A DNA stretch of 25,678 nt from Chara braunii (lineage: Eukaryota; Streptophyta; Charophyceae; Charales; Characeae): positions 756,559 to 782,236 of the forward strand of contig BFEA01000314.1 in assembly GCA_003427395.1 (NCBI GenBank). Direction: 5' to 3'. The translations under genes were made by a program, and so were the position numbers. Below, one piece after another: positions 9,785 to 18,120 of the stretch. Under the pieces are notes generated by a model. It did not search any database, had not been told where the DNA came from, and saw only the letters and a program-made list of their open reading frames with translations. How positions within the stretch are numbered: the first letter of the stretch is position 1; the number at the start of each line of letters is the position of its first letter.

Positions 9785-10080
9785 GGGGAAGTAACGGGCC
9801 GGACTAAAGAGGGCCGAAGGAGATCTGCGTGAGCGGAGGGCGTAGGGGGACTTCTGCGATAAAAGTCGACGGGCTGCGCTAGTAAATCGAGTGCGGGCGC
9901 CGTGAAAGGGGGAGGGGTGGTTCGGATCCAGGGTGGCCGAATGAGAAGGGAAGGTAGGGGGGGTAAGAAAACCCTAAACCCTAGAAAACCCCTAAGAAAA
10001 CCCTAACCGGAGTTTGAGTGGTTAGGGTAGGGTACCAGTGACCTAATCACGAAAATAAAATAGCAAGCATAAGGTGGGAA
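9785..10080 (-). promoter_or_regulatory. GC-rich leader of the Gag ORF with telomere/telo-box-like motifs
   Basis: Upstream of the Gag ATG, read on the minus strand, is a CpG-rich leader. At 9968-10008 the plus strand shows clustered AAACCCTAA/CCCTAAACCCTAG-type motifs, with more GGTTAGGG-like sequence at about 10020-10030. AAACCCTAA is the plant telo-box known from promoters, and also the plant telomere repeat in degenerate form. Whether it drives transcription of the Gag ORF or is only an interstitial telomere-like scrap is inference. Confidence 0.4.
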
Positions 10081-10620
10081 ACGCGGGATGAAAAATAAAT
10101 AAACAGCAAAATTTCGAGAGAAAAATAAAAATAAATAAAAAAATAAATAAATAATAAAAAAAATTAAAGAAATAATGAAACAAAATATGAAGAAAGAAAT
10201 AATATTTATTTTTTTAGAATTTTCGGCAACATTTTCCTACCTCCCATGGGGTTAAGAATGTGCCAAGGGGAAAGAAGAGACCGAGATAAGGATAATAGGT
10301 TTCAAAATGCCGCCAATTAAAAATTTTAGAAAATAAATAAACAAATAATAAATAAATAAATAAACAAATAAGTAAATAAGTGGATGAGGAGGTGGAGAGA
10401 AATGAAGTATCTGATTTTTTAAAAAAATTCGGCAACATTTCGTTAGAAGAAAGGCTAAGTAAAATGGCTAAGTGAAACAAAAAAACAGAAAATTTCGGCA
10501 GCACTTCGTTATCCCCACGGGGCCAAAATGTGTGTGGAAAACAAGAATGACCAACTCCTAATCAGATTTAAGGGTGCAGCAAAGAAATTCAAATTTTTAG
10601 AAAAAAAAAAAAAAAAAACA
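10081..10620. repeat. A-rich region with (AAAT)n and three TTCGGCAACATTT-type copies
   Basis: A-rich DNA with AAAT/AAATA tracts at about 10110-10165 and 10328-10380 and a poly-A run near 10600-10618. The phrase TTCGGCAACATTT, followed in two copies by a CCC-TGGGG/CCCACGGGG block and AA(G/A)AATGTG, occurs at about 10220, 10428 and 10494 in diverged form. No gene was seen. Confidence 0.7.
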
Positions 10621-10975
10621 GAAAATGAGAGAGGAGGGGGGGAAATAAGATAATTTGAATTTTTGAAGAAAATAGAAGATTGAAATCAAAGAGAAAGGGA
10701 AAAGAAAAAAAACAGAAAAATTTGAAGTAGGGGGGGACAAGGGGATGAAAGAGTGATGAAGAAGAGAGAAATAAATGAGAGAGAGAGAAGGAGTGAAGTG
10801 GGAGATGGGGAAGATGAGATTAGTAGAAGATGGTGAGTGGGGAGGAGAGGAGAGAAAAAGATGGTGGGAGATGAGTGAAGAGGGAGGTAGGAGGAGGGGG
10901 GTAGTGGTAGAGTGAGAAGGGATGATTAGATGATGTGGGGGGAGAAAAAAGGGGTTGGGGGAGGGTAGGTTAGTG
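10621..10975. repeat. Polypurine (G/A) tract
   Basis: The plus strand is nearly all G and A with short GGGGGG runs and GAGAGA repeats. The minus strand reads as an open Ser/Pro/Leu frame only because it is polypyrimidine. Such tracts can form triplex-like DNA, but no function is shown here. Confidence 0.75.
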
Positions 10976-11369
10976 GAGAGAGATAATACCACGCTTTTGG
11001 TTGGCCAAGAGCAAAGCACTACCAAGATCCACATGATCTTGGCCTTCAAGGTGATGCTGGCCTGATGCCACAACAATAACAGGATGATGATGACGATGAT
11101 CTAGGGTTGGTTGAGATCTTGATCAGCCACCCTACTGCCACAGTCACACAGCCCCCTAGCCAAGGGGGGAAGCTTGGGCTGCTGCAAAACTGCTGCTGCA
11201 GCAGTAGAAAAATAGTATAAAAAAATAATGTGGTGCAGCCCCCTAGCCAGGGGAGTCTTCAGTCTTTAGAGCAGACTGCCACGTAGCACTGCAGATGGCC
11301 ACGTGCGCTGGAAGCAGCGGCCACGGATGGGGGGGCGGTAAAAATAGCAGCCCGACCGTTGCTGCCTTG

Positions 11370-11371
<2 letters not shown>
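10976..11371. other. Intergenic DNA with a duplicated GC hairpin motif
   Basis: The motif CAGCCCCCTAGCCA(A)GGGG occurs at about 11149-11168 and again at about 11237-11254. Each copy can fold on itself (CCCCCT with AGGGGG across a short loop). No coding sequence was recognised. Confidence 0.5.

Positions 11372-11403
<32 letters not shown>
11372..11403 (+). repeat. Homopolymer of 32 G
   Basis: An uninterrupted G run from 11372 to 11403. Long G runs form G-quadruplexes and are also a common place for assembly error, so the true length is uncertain. Confidence 0.95.
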
Positions 11404-11404
<1 letters not shown>

Positions 11405-11462
11405 AAATAGCTGGCACGCACCTCTTCGACAGCAACGTGTCACACTACAAAGCCATACATAC

Positions 11463-11545
11463 AGTATGGCGAGTGTGTTACAGGAGCAGCCACACACGCG
11501 CAAGGCCAGCAGCTGCCTGGGTTCAAACCCCAATGGTAGCAAGAT
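11463..11545 (+). ncRNA. tRNA-derived sequence, probable SINE head or tRNA pseudogene
   Basis: A polymerase III A-box-like TGGCGAGTGTG at 11467-11477 is followed 53 bases later by a perfect B-box-like GGTTCAAACCC at 11520-11530. The latter sits in a T-arm: stem CTGGG (11517-11521), loop TTCAAAC, then CCCAA, giving four pairs of five. It is followed by AATGGTAGCAAG, a sequence style typical of tRNA-derived SINE heads. No complete acceptor stem or clear anticodon arm is visible, so it is not a working tRNA gene. The downstream SINE body and tail were not defined. Confidence 0.5.
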
Positions 11546-11556
11546 CCTGGATCTTG
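11540..11556. repeat. Near-perfect palindrome after the B box
   Basis: CAAGATCC and GGATCTTG (8-base arms) flank a single T. It lies directly after the tRNA-like segment and could be part of a SINE body. Function is unknown. Confidence 0.6.
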
Positions 11557-12100
11557 ATAATATAAATCTGGGAGCCGGGCGGGGCGGGGCAGCGTGGGCA
11601 CGTGGCGCGTGCGTGTGCGTGTGCGGCGGCCTTGGCCTTGGTGCTTGCGCGCACGCGTCGTGATGGCACTCTTTTTTTCGCCACGTGGCAACTTCCCGCT
11701 GCCCTTTTTTTTTTTCCCTTCGTTTTCAGCTGCAAACCGCCCGGAAAACAGTGAAAAACCCACTGTCGGGTTTTGCTGTTTTCCCTGCTGTGCGGTGGGG
11801 GGGGGGGCGGGGAACGTTCCCGCTCCGATGCTAGTGTGGCGGACCCACCCGGTGTGGTGCTCTACCTAGACAGAGATGGAGATGGAGGAAGAAAGGGCAG
11901 CGAACAGGGGTATACCCCAACCGACTGACGAGACTGGACTGGACTGGCTGGTACCGACAGAGGTACCGGCCTGGACTGGACTTCCCCGAATACAACACAG
12001 GCCTTTGAAAACAGGCCAAGGGATGGTCTCACAGGTCAGCCAGAGGTCCACTACACTCGTGTTCTTTTCTTCTTCCTTTATCTCGTGATTCCACTTATCT
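11557..12100. other. CpG-rich intergenic DNA, no gene recognised
   Basis: GC-rich, CG- and GTGCG-rich sequence with T and G homopolymer runs (about 11704-11717 and 11798-11808) and a small GACTGG-rich patch at about 11925-11975. Overlapping short open frames occur on both strands, with none convincing. Confidence 0.45.
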
Positions 12101-14290
12101 TCCTTTTTCCTTCCTTTTCCCTTCATCACTTCCCCTCGCCTTCTCTATCCCTCTCTATCTCATTCACTTGCACTCTCTGCGTGTCTTCCTGGTATACGAT
12201 CCCGTTTTTGGTTGTACTGCGACACACGTTTACAATCACGCACCACTATCGCCTTCGTAATTCGCTTGCTTGCATGCTAGTGCCCGCTGCTCACTTGTGC
12301 GTGTCTAACCCTTTTTACTGTCTCTCATTCACGTTCAAGTTTGTTTTTGTGCACATGCTCTCGCTTGTTTGTCTGCCTGTGAGTCGGCTTTTGCTGCCGC
12401 ATGTATTTGTGCTTGATTTGCTTGCTACCACTCAAGCTCGTGTATACTCACTCTTATGTTTACTATGACGCTCACATTCTTCTTGTTTGTTTCAACTTAT
12501 GTTTGCGCCTGCTTTTACTTTCTTTAGCTTGCTCTACATCGACCCCTATAGCGCTTGTTCTGACTCGTGACCGTGCTTGCATTTTACCTACCACACCCAT
12601 TTTCGCTCTTGTGCATGTTTTCATCCTTTATTAGAGTTCGTGACGAAACTCTCGTTCTTTAATCGGTAAAAATTTGGTCAGTACCTTCGAACGAACTAAA
12701 TAGTAGAATGAAAATAATAAAAATACAAAGTTACTTACCTCAAACGTTTTTCTTCAAAGAGTCGTTCGTAGTTTAAGACCAACACAAGTGCTGGTTACGT
12801 TCCGATTACCGAGGTACGTGCTAAAGAGTTATTTAGTAATTCGGGTACAAAGTCTCAACCTCACACCCGAAACGACTTCCTTATCAACTGCAAAAACTGT
12901 TGTGGAACAGGTGAGTCTCTTTCCTCCCTTACTTCTCGTTTCCTTCCCCTTCCTCCTCGTCATGATTCTAATTTTTTTCTTTTTCTTTGTCCTCCATTCT
13001 TTCTTTTTTTCCGCTAGTTCATGTTCATGTTGTTGCTCATATTTGTGCCCCTTCACAACCCCGTTCCAATCGCAATGACATTCCCCGTTCGTTCATTTTC
13101 TCAATCGTGTTTTTCTTCTAAATGTTTGTTGCTCTCGTTCATTTATTCCTCCCCCTCATATTCTTCCTTCCTTTTCGTTCACTATTTGTCTCCCCTCACA
13201 TTTGCGCACACTTTCTACATTCGCACCTTTGCTAGTTCACACTCACGCTTGCATTTGCATTCGAGCTTCTTGTTCGTTTATGTGTGCTTCCCTCTTCCCG
13301 CTAGTTCTTTCTCTCACGTTCGTCTGCTCTCCTGCTTGCACGTGCTTACGGCCGTGGTTACTTTCGAGCTCTCGCTATTGATCTCCACTATCTTGCTTAA
13401 CTAGCGGCCACACAACCACACTCACTTTTGCTTTCGCCCGTAGCCAACACTCACACTAATTCATGGAGGCATGTAACCCGCTAGCGCTTGCTTTCTCACT
13501 ATCTTGCTTGCTCTCGTTTTCACGCGCTTGGTGCATGCTAGTACTAGTTACTCGATTGTAATTACCTTCTTGCCTGTTATTTTACATCTACTTGCGTCAA
13601 CGCCCGCTCATGCTTGCGTTCCTGCCTGCAACCGCTCATATTCGGGATCGTGTTCGTGATCACCCTAACACTCGTTTGTTCATTCAGTTATCAATTGCTG
13701 CTCGATAGCGCTCGTGCTCACTTCTCCTTCCCTCCATTCGTACAAGCGACATCCTTGCCACTACCTTTGGATTTGACCAATCTCGACTTACAATCTCTAT
13801 CTCACCGAAGATCAGATCATGAATGTTTGAATCTGGACATACCTACGATTTGGAAGCAGCTTCTCACTCTTGTTAAAGGAATTGTCACCTCCAATTATGA
13901 CAAATTCATTATTGGTGCTTTATCGAATTTTTGAAATAATAATAAGGCTACCAGCCGGGCCGCCCGGGTCACCTTATTTTCCCGGACGACCAAACCGTGC
14001 AAGGACTAAGGAAGGTCCCAGCCAAAAAAAAAATCCAAAAAATACAAAACAAAAAACTATGTTATGTAGAAAAATAAACTAAACATTTTTTGCCTTTGGG
14101 TCACATCGAAATTCTTTACCAAATTTAAAATAAAAAGTTATATTAAAAATATATATATATTTTTTTTTTTATTTATTTATTTTTGGTCCGACCGGTGTAG
14201 GGCCCCGTTAGACTTTTGAGCCTGAGTCGACCCCATTGCGAGTCTCAGTTGGCTCGGCCAGCCCACGCTCATGCTCATAGCGTGGAGCAT
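12101..14290. other. Pyrimidine-rich intergenic DNA, no gene recognised
   Basis: About 2.2 kb in which the plus strand is T/C-rich (12101-12640 and 12905-13800), split by an A-rich section at about 12640-12900 and followed by an A/T-rich section with (TA)n and T runs near 14140-14180. Frames of 60-130 codons translate to Ser/Phe/Leu-rich low-complexity peptides and show no domain. A 12778-12796 inverted repeat (ACCAACAC with GTGCTGGT, one mismatch) is the only small structure noted. Confidence 0.5.
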
Positions 14291-14364
14291 TCGTCACTGT
14301 GTCACCCCCACCTAGTGCTTTGAGATGGATGGGTTGGACCATCAGGCGAGAGAACTTTAACATT

Positions 14365-14379
14365 GGGGATGTAGCTCAG
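14365..14379 (+). other. 15-base match to the 5' end of plant-type tRNA-Ala
   Basis: GGGGATGTAGCTCAG is the familiar start of plant-type tRNA-Ala. A GTGGTAG that would suit the D-loop comes 12 bases later, and GCATGCG, as in the anticodon arm, a little further on. No B box or matching acceptor 3' strand is visible, so at best this is a decayed tRNA-derived remnant. Confidence 0.25.
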
Positions 14380-14960
14380 CCCTCACGTCGGGTGGTAGTC
14401 TCACTGATATTTTCCGCATGCGTAGTTTTTCTGATGCTCGGTTGTGTTCGCAGACAATTGCACCTTCCAATACTCAAGCAGTCCAGAGGTTCCTTGACAG
14501 TTTCTCTTCTCTTGCTCGTAGGCTAAGGGTCATCCTTAGGCCATGCACCATTAACACAACAATCCTATGGCCTCATCGGGGCGCGGCGGTGTCGTCTCTC
14601 CCCTTTGCCTCCTATGTACTTTGTCGATCAACACATTCTATTCATGACTTTGGTGCCTGCCCGTTAGTCTTTTCGGGGCCCCCATCCGCATACAAAGAGC
14701 TACTTTACATTTCAATCGCTTGAAACTTCACTCATTTCTCATTCCGCAATTAAGATCTCATACACAAAGACCCCATTCATAGGTAGAGTTTTACACTAAG
14801 GGCCCCTTGGCCCTTGACCCTTTCCCCTTTTTTTTGCTGCTCGGCCTACCCGGCCCAGTCCTGCTTAAGACATTTCAATGCTACTCACCTGCACAGTCAA
14901 ACGCAAATGCAAAGATTGATAACATAACCCTTCCCACATGCCTAACTTTCAGAAAACAGG
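14380..14960. other. Intergenic DNA, nothing recognised
   Basis: Unique-looking sequence of mixed composition. A 101-codon frame at 14418-14723 exists but has no motif I recognise and no supporting context. Confidence 0.4.
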
Positions 14961-15092
14961 CTAGCACTGATACAGAAAACACAGACATCCTAAGGACTGG
15001 GTTGTTTTCCCCAATGGTAAGTAGCACACTGGAAAAACAACCCAGTTTTTAATAGCAAACAACCTAGCACTGATACAAAAAACATAGATATC
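14961..15092. repeat. 29-bp direct repeats flanking a long hairpin
   Basis: The 29-base segment at 14961-14989 (starts CTAGCACTGATACAG) recurs at 15064-15092 with three changes, all transitions. Between them, ACTGGGTTGTTTTCC (14996-15010) and GGAAAAACAACCCAGT (15031-15046) form a near-perfect inverted repeat with a one-base bulge and a 20-base loop. The cluster ends just before the truncated left edge of the pol relic, so it may be a repeat boundary or a small non-autonomous element. Confidence 0.7.
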
Positions 15093-15114
15093 AAAATACG
15101 CAGGTTCTGCATAA

Positions 15115-15690
15115 GCACATTTGGGCCGGCGTGGGTGTTTGCGATGCCGCCAGGACGGTCATACCTCCTCGTGGTGCCCTTACACCGCCGCCCTCGACCG
15201 TGACTACGCTGACCTTCCCGCCAACGTCGTGCTCGTTCCCCCCCGGCGCCTCACATCCCCGTGGCGCCTCCTAGCCACGGTGCAGTGTACACCTGCGCCC
15301 TCCTCAGTAGTCGGCTTTCCGACATCCCCATCGCGGTTTGCCCCTCTCGCTACTGGAGTTGAGGTATCACAGGACCCGACAGAGTGTACTCAGCCCCCTG
15401 TCGCAGTACTGTCTTCGCCTCCGCAGACCACCATCTCCCCTCCTACCCCGCCGAGACTACCGACGTGTCGAGCCATTCGTTCAGCTCGTTGCAGCGAGCA
15501 GCTTGCGACTCGCGAGGACGTTGTGTCCTCTCTTCTGGACTTGAGCATGCTCCAGACTCGTCAGGAGCGACTCAACCTCCATGTCGCCGCACTGAGTCGC
15601 CTTCTCACCATCCTCTCTGACCCTGATCGCACCCTCCCGATCATTCTCGTACGACTGGGGACCTCCACGAGGGTGTACTCAGCGCTGTAG
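15115..15690 (+). pseudogene. Gag zinc knuckle and start of protease, ends at in-frame TAG
   Basis: Opens with CLRCRQDGHTSSWC, a C-x2-C-x4-H-x4-C zinc knuckle (first Cys codon 15136) that in Gag binds element RNA. A Pro/Ser/Thr-rich linker follows, then a helical LATREDVVSSLLDL segment and, after about residue 160, beta-strand sequence (PIILVRLG) typical of the protease N-terminal strands. The frame meets TAG at 15688-15690, one codon before the protease catalytic Asp at 15691-15693. There is no credible ATG: TAA at 15112 precedes it, so the 5' end is a truncation rather than a translation start. Confidence 0.85.
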
Positions 15691-17532
15691 GATTCTGGTT
15701 CTCAGGGCGACTTCATTCACCCATGTGTGGTGAAAGAAGCCCGCTTACCCACGACAGAGTCTCCGACTCTCATCTCCGTCACCCTAGAGGATGACAAGAC
15801 CCATTGCTTCTTCGATCAGACGGTCACCGACCTCCTTTTCTTCCTCACTCTCGAGCCGACTGATCGTTCCCCGGCGTCTCGTCGCCACCGCTCCTCCGCA
15901 CATTTCGATGTGATGGAGACGGGGTACGATTTCATTCTTGGTACTCCGTGGTCTCGCCGGTTCCGTAGCACCGAGGTTGATTGGGCGACCAAAACTCTCG
16001 TTCTCAAAAGGAAGTGTGGACAGACGTATCGCGTACCTTTCATAGGTACCACNGCGACACCACGCCCCGATCCTCCTCCCCCGGAGCCTTCCGTGCCCAC
16101 ACTATCTCCTTCTATCATTGTTACCTCGCCTCGGCAGTTCGCCCACTTCATTCGACAGGACGACGTCACCTTCTTTATGGTGAACATAACGGATCTCTTA
16201 CACTATGATTCACCCTGTCCCGACGTCGAGCTCATTCCTCTGGAGCCTGATCCTCCTTCTATCTCCATGGCTCCCATCTCTACTTCCTTCCCTCCGCCGT
16301 CCGTCGATTCCACCCCGCCGTCGCTCGCTGACGCTGAAGCTGAGGAACTCGCACGCTATACGGCCAACCCGGAGTCCGCAGTTCGTGACCTCATTCGAGA
16401 GTACCACGACGTTTTCCCATCGTCGTTCTCGTATGCCGGCATCCCACCGATGCGTGACGTCGAGCACTCCATCCAGCTCGTGCCTAACTATCGTGTTCAC
16501 CACCAGGTACCCTACAGACTCTCGATCCCCGAGGCCACCGAACTCAAGCGTCAGCTTGAGGAGCTCCTGAGACTGGGTTTCATTAAACCCAGCAACTCCC
16601 CGTGGGGTGCACCCATCCTCTTTGCTCGCAAAGCGGATGGAACTCTCCGTTTCTGCGTCGACTATCGCGGCCTCAACCGCTACACAGTTAAGAACAGTTA
16701 CATCATGCCTCATTCCGACGAGCTGTTCGACCGCCTAGCAGGCAACCGCTTCTTTACGAAGATTGATCTTCGTAGCCGTTACCATCAGATCTGCGTTGCT
16801 GCAGCCGATCAGCTGAAAACCGCGTTCCGATCGCGATTCGGCCACTACGATTTCACCAATGCACCCGCTACCTTTCAAAGGGCGATGAACGACATCTTCA
16901 GGGACATCCTGGAGCAGTACGTTCTCGTCTACCTCGACGATATCCTGGTCTACAGTCGTACCCTTGAGGAGCGCCTCAGACACCTCCGCGACGTCCTTGA
17001 CTGCTTGCGCAGACATGGCTTCTACGCCAAGCTGAGCAAGTGCCGTTTTGCCCAGCACAAAGTGGATTTCTTAGGACACTACGTGTCTGACCAGGGTCTC
17101 CACATGGACGACGCGAAGATCACTGCTAGTGCGGAGTGGCCCCTCCCCACATCCGCCAAGCAGCTTTGCAACTTCCTAGGTCTCACCAGCTACTATAGTA
17201 ATTTCGTCCAGGGCTACGCTAGGTATTCCTATGTCCTTACCTCCACCCTCCTCCGGAAGAACCCGCCCTTGGCTTGGACACCCTTCCACGAGGACGCCTT
17301 CCACGCCCTCAAGAAGGCGGTGACATGCCCACCGATTCTTCACCTACCTGATTTTGATCGCCCTTTTATCCTTACCACCGATGCGTCAGACTTTGCTGTA
17401 AGAGCAGTGTTTTCTCATATTTTTCCCTCCTCTCCTGATTCCTCTCATCCTCGTATCCCTCGCTTCCCACCCCATACCCCTACCACTGCCTCTCGTCTGA
17501 CGCCTACTCGTCCCGCTCAGGTGATTGTCTGA
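15691..17532 (+). pseudogene. Protease and reverse transcriptase segment
   Basis: In the same frame as the preceding segment. The protease active site DSGS begins at 15691 and the flap/ILG motif DFILGTPW lies near 15930. The reverse transcriptase starts around LVPNYRVHHQVPYRLSIPEA, continues through FCVDYRGLN, and carries the catalytic YLDD at 16930-16941. After GHYDF (codons ending 16854) the sequence goes straight to TNAPATFQ: the conserved Met-Pro-Phe-Gly-Leu block that normally separates these is missing without loss of frame, so the palm domain is damaged. A conserved Gly is Arg in the DLRSRYHQI motif. RNase H begins at TDASDF (Asp codon 17380), where an expected Gly is Arg (AVRAVF). The frame then drifts into non-homologous sequence and stops at TGA 17530. 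Confidence 0.9.
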
Positions 17533-17637
17533 TAGTCTTCTACTCCCGTCAGCTCCTGCCCGCCGAGATAAACTACACCGCTGATGAACGTGAGGTTCTC
17601 GCAGTAGTTTATGCCGCTCGGCACTGGCGTCACTACC
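17439..17637 (+). pseudogene. RNase H middle part in shifted frame
   Basis: RNase H homology resumes in the frame with codons starting at positions divisible by three, reading VFYSRQLLPAEINYTADERE and on to the YAARHW helix; the catalytic Glu codon is 17592-17594. This frame is closed upstream by TGA 17436-17438, so the shift from the RT frame happened between 17439 and 17529, in a low-complexity Pro/Ser-rich linker. The segment is cut at 17637 by the adapter. Confidence 0.85.
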
Positions 17638-17704
17638 CTGTCTCTTATACACATCTAGATGTGTATAAGAGACAGGTTCGCCGCTCGGCACTGGCGTCAC
17701 TACC
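17613..17704 (+). repeat. 25-bp duplication flanking the adapter
   Basis: GCCGCTCGGCACTGGCGTCA and the five bases after it occur at 17613-17637 and again at 17680-17704, with the adapter and GTTC between them. Both copies encode the same AARHWRHY-type RNase H segment, in frames that differ by one. The duplication is an assembly artefact, not an RNase H repeat. Confidence 0.93.
17638..17675. other. Nextera/Tn5 mate-pair junction adapter (sequencing artefact)
   Basis: These 38 bases are two 19-base Tn5 mosaic ends back to back: CTGTCTCTTATACACATCT at 17638-17656 and its reverse complement AGATGTGTATAAGAGACAG at 17657-17675. This is the junction adapter of Nextera mate-pair libraries. It has no place in an algal or plant genome. 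Its translations give the well-known contaminant peptides MCIRDR (plus strand) and SYTHLDVYKRQ (minus strand). The 25 bases before it (17613-17637) recur exactly after it (17680-17704), as expected if a junction read was assembled into the scaffold. Confidence 0.98.
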
Positions 17705-18120
17705 TGCACGGGGCACCATTCACGGTGCGCATGGACAACTCTGTTGTCCAGACTTTTCTGACAAAACCGAAGCTTACTCCTCGACAGGCTCGCTGGTGGC
17801 GCGACCTATCCGAGTTTAGTTTCACCACTGAGTACATCAAGGGTGAGACTACTCGGGTCGCAGATGCCTTATCCCGGCGCCTTGACCACGATCAGGAGCA
17901 GATCCAACTCGCTTCCATCTCGGTCACCACCGTCCATCACTCGGTGATCGACGAGTTTCGCACTCAGTACCACCACTGCCCCGACTATCGCGATATCCAT
18001 GCGACCCTTCGGAATGGTAAGACCGTCCCGAACTACTATCTCGGGGACAACGGTCTTGTGTACAATTACGGTTCACGGGGCACCAGAGAGCCCCGTATTT
18101 GCGTTCCCTCTACTAGATAG
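17680..18120 (+). pseudogene. RNase H end and integrase N-terminal linker
   Basis: RNase H continues through RMDNSVVQTFL (third catalytic Asp codon 17734-17736) and ends at VADALSRR (fourth Asp codon 17863-17865). A connection region follows (DEFRTQYHHCPDYRDIHATL, then the YYLGDNGLVYNYG strand pair) leading to the integrase zinc-binding domain. TAG at 18118-18120 interrupts it at a position where related elements would continue without a break. The apparent start upstream of 17680 is adapter sequence and should be ignored. Confidence 0.88.

Noticed and set aside
12085-13404. Several 75-130 codon plus-strand frames rich in Ser, Leu, Phe and Cys that look like membrane proteins
   Set aside because: The hydrophobic look comes from T/C-rich DNA. 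The frames overlap one another, have no conserved motif, and stop at random points.
17659-17676. MCIRDR as the start of an RNase H protein
   Set aside because: The start codon and first residues are adapter sequence.
17386-17709. Minus-strand 107-codon frame containing SYTHLDVYKRQ
   Set aside because: The peptide is translated sequencing adapter, and the frame is antisense to RNase H.
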